From Sagittula sp048553715 (lineage in GTDB: Bacteria; Pseudomonadota; Alphaproteobacteria; Rhodobacterales; Rhodobacteraceae): a stretch of DNA of 64,000 bases. A model generated the notes under the pieces. That model made no database searches, was not told the origin of the DNA, and saw only the letters and a program-made list of their open reading frames with translations. The stretch spans positions 310,001 through 374,000 of the forward strand of contig NZ_JBLZNC010000001.1 in the NCBI RefSeq assembly GCF_048553715.1, given 5' to 3'. Of this stretch, positions 61,308 to 64,000 are shown piece by piece; position 1 is the stretch's first letter; every line of letters begins with the position of its first letter. A program made the position numbers and the translations under genes.

Positions 61308-62087
61308 ATGACCGCCCAACCGAATGCCGATGTCGCCGCATTGGGCTTTCGGGTCCATCTGGCCCGGGACGAGGCCGATGTGCGCGCCGCCCAACGCCTG
61401 CGCTATGACGTCTTTGTCAACGAGCTTGGCGGCGACGGACCCTTGGTCGATCATGACAACCGGCTGGAACGGGACCGCTTTGATCCGTTCTTTGACCACC
61501 TGTTGGTACGTGATCAGGCGCGCGACGGTGCGGTTGTGGGTGTCTACCGGCTGATGCGCGAGGACCGCGCGCGCGAGGCCGGGCAGTTCTATTCCGAAGA
61601 CGAATATGATCTGACGCCGCTGCGGCACTCCGGGCGACGCCTGCTGGAGCTCGGCCGGTCCTGTCTGCATCCCGATTATCGCGGCGGGCCTGCGATGTTC
61701 CATCTGTGGCAGGGGTTGGGTGCCTATGTGATCGACCACGGGATCGAGGTTATGTTCGGCACGGCAAGCTTTCACGGCACCGATGTTGCGCGGCTGGCCC
61801 CGTCGCTGTCGCTGCTGCATCACCGCCATCTGGCGCCGCAGAACTTGCGGGTGCGTGCGCGCGACTATCAGGACATGAACCTGATCGCCGAGGCGGATCT
61901 GGATCGCAAATCCGCGATGCTGGAAGTGCCCGCCCTGATCAAAGCTTACCTGAGGCTGGGGGGCTGTGTCGGGGACGGCGCCTTTGTCGATCATGGATTT
62001 AACACCACGGACGTTTGTCTGGTCATGGACACGGCGCGGATGACCGAACGGCAGCGCAGCATGTATACCGGCGGACCCGCCGCATGA
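61308..62087 (+). CDS. olsB: L-ornithine N-alpha-acyltransferase OlsB
   Basis: A 259-residue acyltransferase that N-acylates ornithine with a 3-hydroxyacyl group from acyl carrier protein, the first step to ornithine lipids. The acetyltransferase-like fold shows ARDEADVRAAQRLRYDVFVNELGGDGPLVDHDNRLERDRFDPFFDHLLV, then LELGRSCLHPDYRGGPAMFHLWQGL and MFGTASFHGTD. ATG 61308 follows GAGGGGAG. The stop overlaps olsA by four bases, so the two are made together. Confidence 0.92.
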   Translation: MTAQPNADVAALGFRVHLARDEADVRAAQRLRYDVFVNELGGDGPLVDHDNRLERDRFDPFFDHLLVRDQARDGAVVGVYRLMREDRAREAGQFYSEDEYDLTPLRHSGRRLLELGRSCLHPDYRGGPAMFHLWQGLGAYVIDHGIEVMFGTASFHGTDVARLAPSLSLLHHRHLAPQNLRVRARDYQDMNLIAEADLDRKSAMLEVPALIKAYLRLGGCVGDGAFVDHGFNTTDVCLVMDTARMTERQRSMYTGGPAA

Positions 62088-62938
62088 GCCCCACATGGCA
62101 GGGGGCGCCATTGCCCCCCGATCCGCCCATCGGATTTGTGGGCTGGTTGCATGTTCTCCGGCGCGGCCTGCCTGTTGCAGCGGTTCTAATCGTCGGTGTC
62201 CTCTTGTCGCTGCTGTCGCGCCCGTTGGAACGGCTCTGTTTCGGGGCGTCACGGCCTATCACCGGACGGATCACGGTTGCTGTCTGCCGCGCGGTTTTGT
62301 GGCTGATCGGGCTGCGGGTCCAAGTGTCGGGCAAGCCACTGACCGGCGCCGGGGTCAATGTGTCTAACCATATCTCATGGCTGGATATCTTTGTGCTCAA
62401 CAGCCAGCAGCCGTTGTATTTTGTCTCGAAATCCGAGGTCGCGGGCTGGCCGGGAATCGGACTGCTGGCCAAGGTGACTGGCACCGTCTTTATCCGGCGC
62501 GACCGGCGCGAGGCTGCGGCCCAGACGCGTCTGTTTCAGACGCGGCTGTTGCAAAACCACCGGCTGCTGTTTTTCCCCGAGGGGACCTCGACCGACGGTC
62601 TTCGGGTGCTGCCGTTCAAGACAACGCTGTTTGCCGCCTTTTTCGATGACAGCTTGCGGGACCGTATGCAGCTACAGGCGATCAGCCTGGGCTATGAGGC
62701 CCCTAAGGGGGCGGATTCGCGTTTCTACGGCTGGTGGGGGGATATGGATTTCGCCAGCGGTCTGCTGCGCGTTTTGGCGCAGCCACGGCAAGGGCAGACG
62801 CGGATGCTGTTTCACCCGGCAGTGCCCGTGGCCGATTTCGCGGACCGCAAAGCGTTGGCCCGCCATCTGGAAACGCAGGTACGCGCAGGTAAGGGCCCTC
62901 AGGCCTCAGCCGTTCATCGCGGCGATCAAGCGCTGTAG
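62084..62938 (+). CDS. olsA: Lyso-ornithine lipid O-acyltransferase OlsA (PlsC family)
   Basis: A 284-residue membrane-associated acyltransferase that esterifies lyso-ornithine lipid. The N-terminal helix is GLPVAAVLIVGVLLSLLS. The catalytic HX4D motif is H96-D101 in NHISWLD, and FPEGTSTDG is the glycerophosphate-type binding motif near residue 164. The position directly after olsB separates it from generic PlsC. Its 3' end overlaps the convergent thiE-like gene by 33 bases. Confidence 0.9.
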   Translation: MSPTWQGAPLPPDPPIGFVGWLHVLRRGLPVAAVLIVGVLLSLLSRPLERLCFGASRPITGRITVAVCRAVLWLIGLRVQVSGKPLTGAGVNVSNHISWLDIFVLNSQQPLYFVSKSEVAGWPGIGLLAKVTGTVFIRRDRREAAAQTRLFQTRLLQNHRLLFFPEGTSTDGLRVLPFKTTLFAAFFDDSLRDRMQLQAISLGYEAPKGADSRFYGWWGDMDFASGLLRVLAQPRQGQTRMLFHPAVPVADFADRKALARHLETQVRAGKGPQASAVHRGDQAL

Positions 62939-63529
62939 CGCGGCTACCGGATCGGCGTCGGCCCAGATCTCTTCCCCGATGGCAAAGAAGTCGGTGTAAG
63001 GGGCCAGCGTGCGGATGCCGTCCTCTGTCAGACCGCCCTCGGCCACCACGGGCACCTCGATCATCTCCGACCACCACTGGAACAGATCGGTCTCGGCGTG
63101 GGCACCGTCGCCCAACGAGCCGCCAATCGGGCCAAAGCTGATGTAATCCGCCCCATGTTCACCGGCGGTCATGCCGTCATGGGTGGAATTGGTGCAAAAC
63201 GCCCCGACAATGGCATCCGCGCCCAGCGTCTTGCGCGCGCTGCGCACCGACCGCGACCCGTCCAGCAGGTGAACCCCGTCCAGCCCCAAACGCTCTGCCA
63301 GCACCACATGGGTGTCGATGACCAGCGCCACATCGGCGTCATGGGCAACCTGACGGATGGCATCTGCGGCGCGGGTCAGGCGGTCCTCGTCACGGGTCGC
63401 AAGGCTCAGCCGCAGACAGGCGATGTCTGTGGACTGCAACACGCGGGCCAACTGGTCGGGAAACGACGAAAGCTCGAACTCCGGCGGGGTCACGAGATAG
63501 ATTTGTGGGCGCTCTTGCTGGTCGGTCAT
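62906..63529 (-). CDS. Thiamine phosphate synthase family protein (ThiE/TenI-like)
   Basis: A 207-residue TIM-barrel protein. QIYLVTPPEFE starts the barrel. DVALVIDTHVVLAERLGLDGVHLLDGSRSV is the ThiE-type substrate-loop region with the D-x2-H equivalents. HDGMTAGEHGADYISFGPIGGS and VVAEGGLTEDGIRTL bind phosphate. Some thiazole-pyrimidine-binding residues differ from classical ThiE (H-L-L-D where ThiE has H-x-G-Q), so catalytic thiamine phosphate synthase activity is uncertain. No thiamine gene adjoins. Confidence 0.8.
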   Translation of the reverse strand: MTDQQERPQIYLVTPPEFELSSFPDQLARVLQSTDIACLRLSLATRDEDRLTRAADAIRQVAHDADVALVIDTHVVLAERLGLDGVHLLDGSRSVRSARKTLGADAIVGAFCTNSTHDGMTAGEHGADYISFGPIGGSLGDGAHAETDLFQWWSEMIEVPVVAEGGLTEDGIRTLAPYTDFFAIGEEIWADADPVAALQRLIAAMNG

Positions 63530-63661
63530 GTCGGTCCTCCTGACAGAGGCGTCTCATATCGCAGAGTTTTGTGTTTGACCACAGGGGACAGACGGCGCCA
63601 GACCCTTGTTCCGGCGGCCCAAGCGCAGTAGTCGGGGGCGCGCCATAGACAGGAGAGAGCC

Positions 63662-64000
63662 ATGCCCACCGGAACCCCGCAACCCGCCATCGTATTGGTG
63701 CGCCCGCAGATGGGTGAAAACATCGGTGCCGCGGCGCGGGCAATGTGGAACTTCGGGCTGGACCGGATGCGCGTGGTTGGCCCGCGCGACGGCTGGCCCA
63801 ACCCCAAAGCGGTGGCCATGGCATCGGGCGCGGGACGTCTGTTGGACGAGGCGCAGCATGTGGACACCCTGCCAGAGGCTTTGTCCGATTGTCACTTTGT
63901 TCTGGCCACCACGGCGCGGACCCGCGATCTGACCAAAACCGTCTATGAGCCGCGCGAAGCCATGACAGAGGCCGCGCGCCGCATCGCCGCAGGCCAGAAG
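63662..64000 (+). CDS. trmJ: tRNA (cytidine/uridine-2'-O-)-methyltransferase TrmJ-like, N-terminal part
   Basis: The first 113 codons of a gene cut by the window end. IVLVRPQMGENIGAAARAMWNFGLDRMRVVGPRDGWPN is the start of the SPOUT (TrmH/TrmJ) methyltransferase domain, and HFVLATTARTRDLTK is the next conserved strand. AGGAGAGAGCC precedes the ATG. TrmJ methylates ribose at position 32 of tRNAs. Divergent from the thiE-like gene. Confidence 0.88.
   Translation, partial: MPTGTPQPAIVLVRPQMGENIGAAARAMWNFGLDRMRVVGPRDGWPNPKAVAMASGAGRLLDEAQHVDTLPEALSDCHFVLATTARTRDLTKTVYEPREAMTEAARRIAAGQK

Overview
The window is GC-rich, densely coded bacterial chromosome. It most likely comes from an alphaproteobacterium of the Rhodobacterales/Roseobacter group. 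The basis is a ChpT-type phosphotransferase, an ornithine-lipid olsB-olsA pair, a ribosomal protein L21 with a C-terminal helix-hairpin-helix extension, CtrA-like TTAACCAT sites, and a 3'-terminal repeat ending in GCCAAGAAAAAG of a type I associate with this group. The genus cannot be fixed from sequence alone.

Layout. 1-2.6 kb: end of a dipeptide/oligopeptide ABC importer operon (two permeases, one double ATPase). 2.6-5.8 kb, minus strand: orphan hybrid histidine kinase and a hotdog thioesterase. 6.0-10.2 kb: ynjF-ynjB-ynjC-ynjD-like block (CDP-alcohol phosphatidyltransferase plus ABC importer). 10.5-13.0 kb: an unrecognised cassette made of a charge-polarised four-cysteine peptide, a strong hairpin, a small acidic protein and a subtilisin-family protease without a signal peptide. 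13.2-18 kb: MDR oxidoreductase, divergent oxyR/katG, an acetyltransferase. 18.3-26.8 kb: alaS, DUF1330, two tandem paralogous secreted two-cysteine proteins, typA, a small outer-membrane barrel, an SMR exporter and a channel-like membrane protein.

26.8-37.2 kb: sulfotransferase diverging from four glycosyltransferase genes (the first a sucrose-phosphate-synthase-like GT4-HAD fusion), then the four-gene Anbu proteasome operon (ATP-grasp, alpha-E, transglutaminase, Anbu). 37.2-42.3 kb, minus strand: a guanidine operon. A guanidine-I (ykkC) riboswitch precedes an ABC importer, an agmatinase-family hydrolase with the features of Ni-dependent guanidine hydrolases, a protein with 20 histidines in its first 38 residues, and a 57-residue membrane protein. 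The pieces fit guanidine sensing, uptake, hydrolysis and possibly nickel supply.

42.4-46.3 kb: AraC regulator, SDR oxidoreductase, two small membrane/secreted proteins, and a 589-bp stretch with only possible gene remnants. 46.3-52.6 kb: dipeptidase plus a complete five-gene peptide ABC importer with four-base overlaps, so peptides are imported and then cleaved. 52.7-53.7 kb: a dead IS5-family element carrying three copies of a 41-43-bp palindromic module. 53.7 kb: tRNA-Ser(CGA). 53.9-64 kb: DUF2059 protein, rplU-rpmA, acetyltransferase, obgE-proB-proA, chpT, DUF3553, olsB-olsA, a thiE-like gene and the start of trmJ at the window edge.

The strongest leads are the riboswitch-controlled guanidine operon with its His-rich partner, the acidic-cationic peptide/subtilase cassette, and the palindromic modules inside the dead IS.
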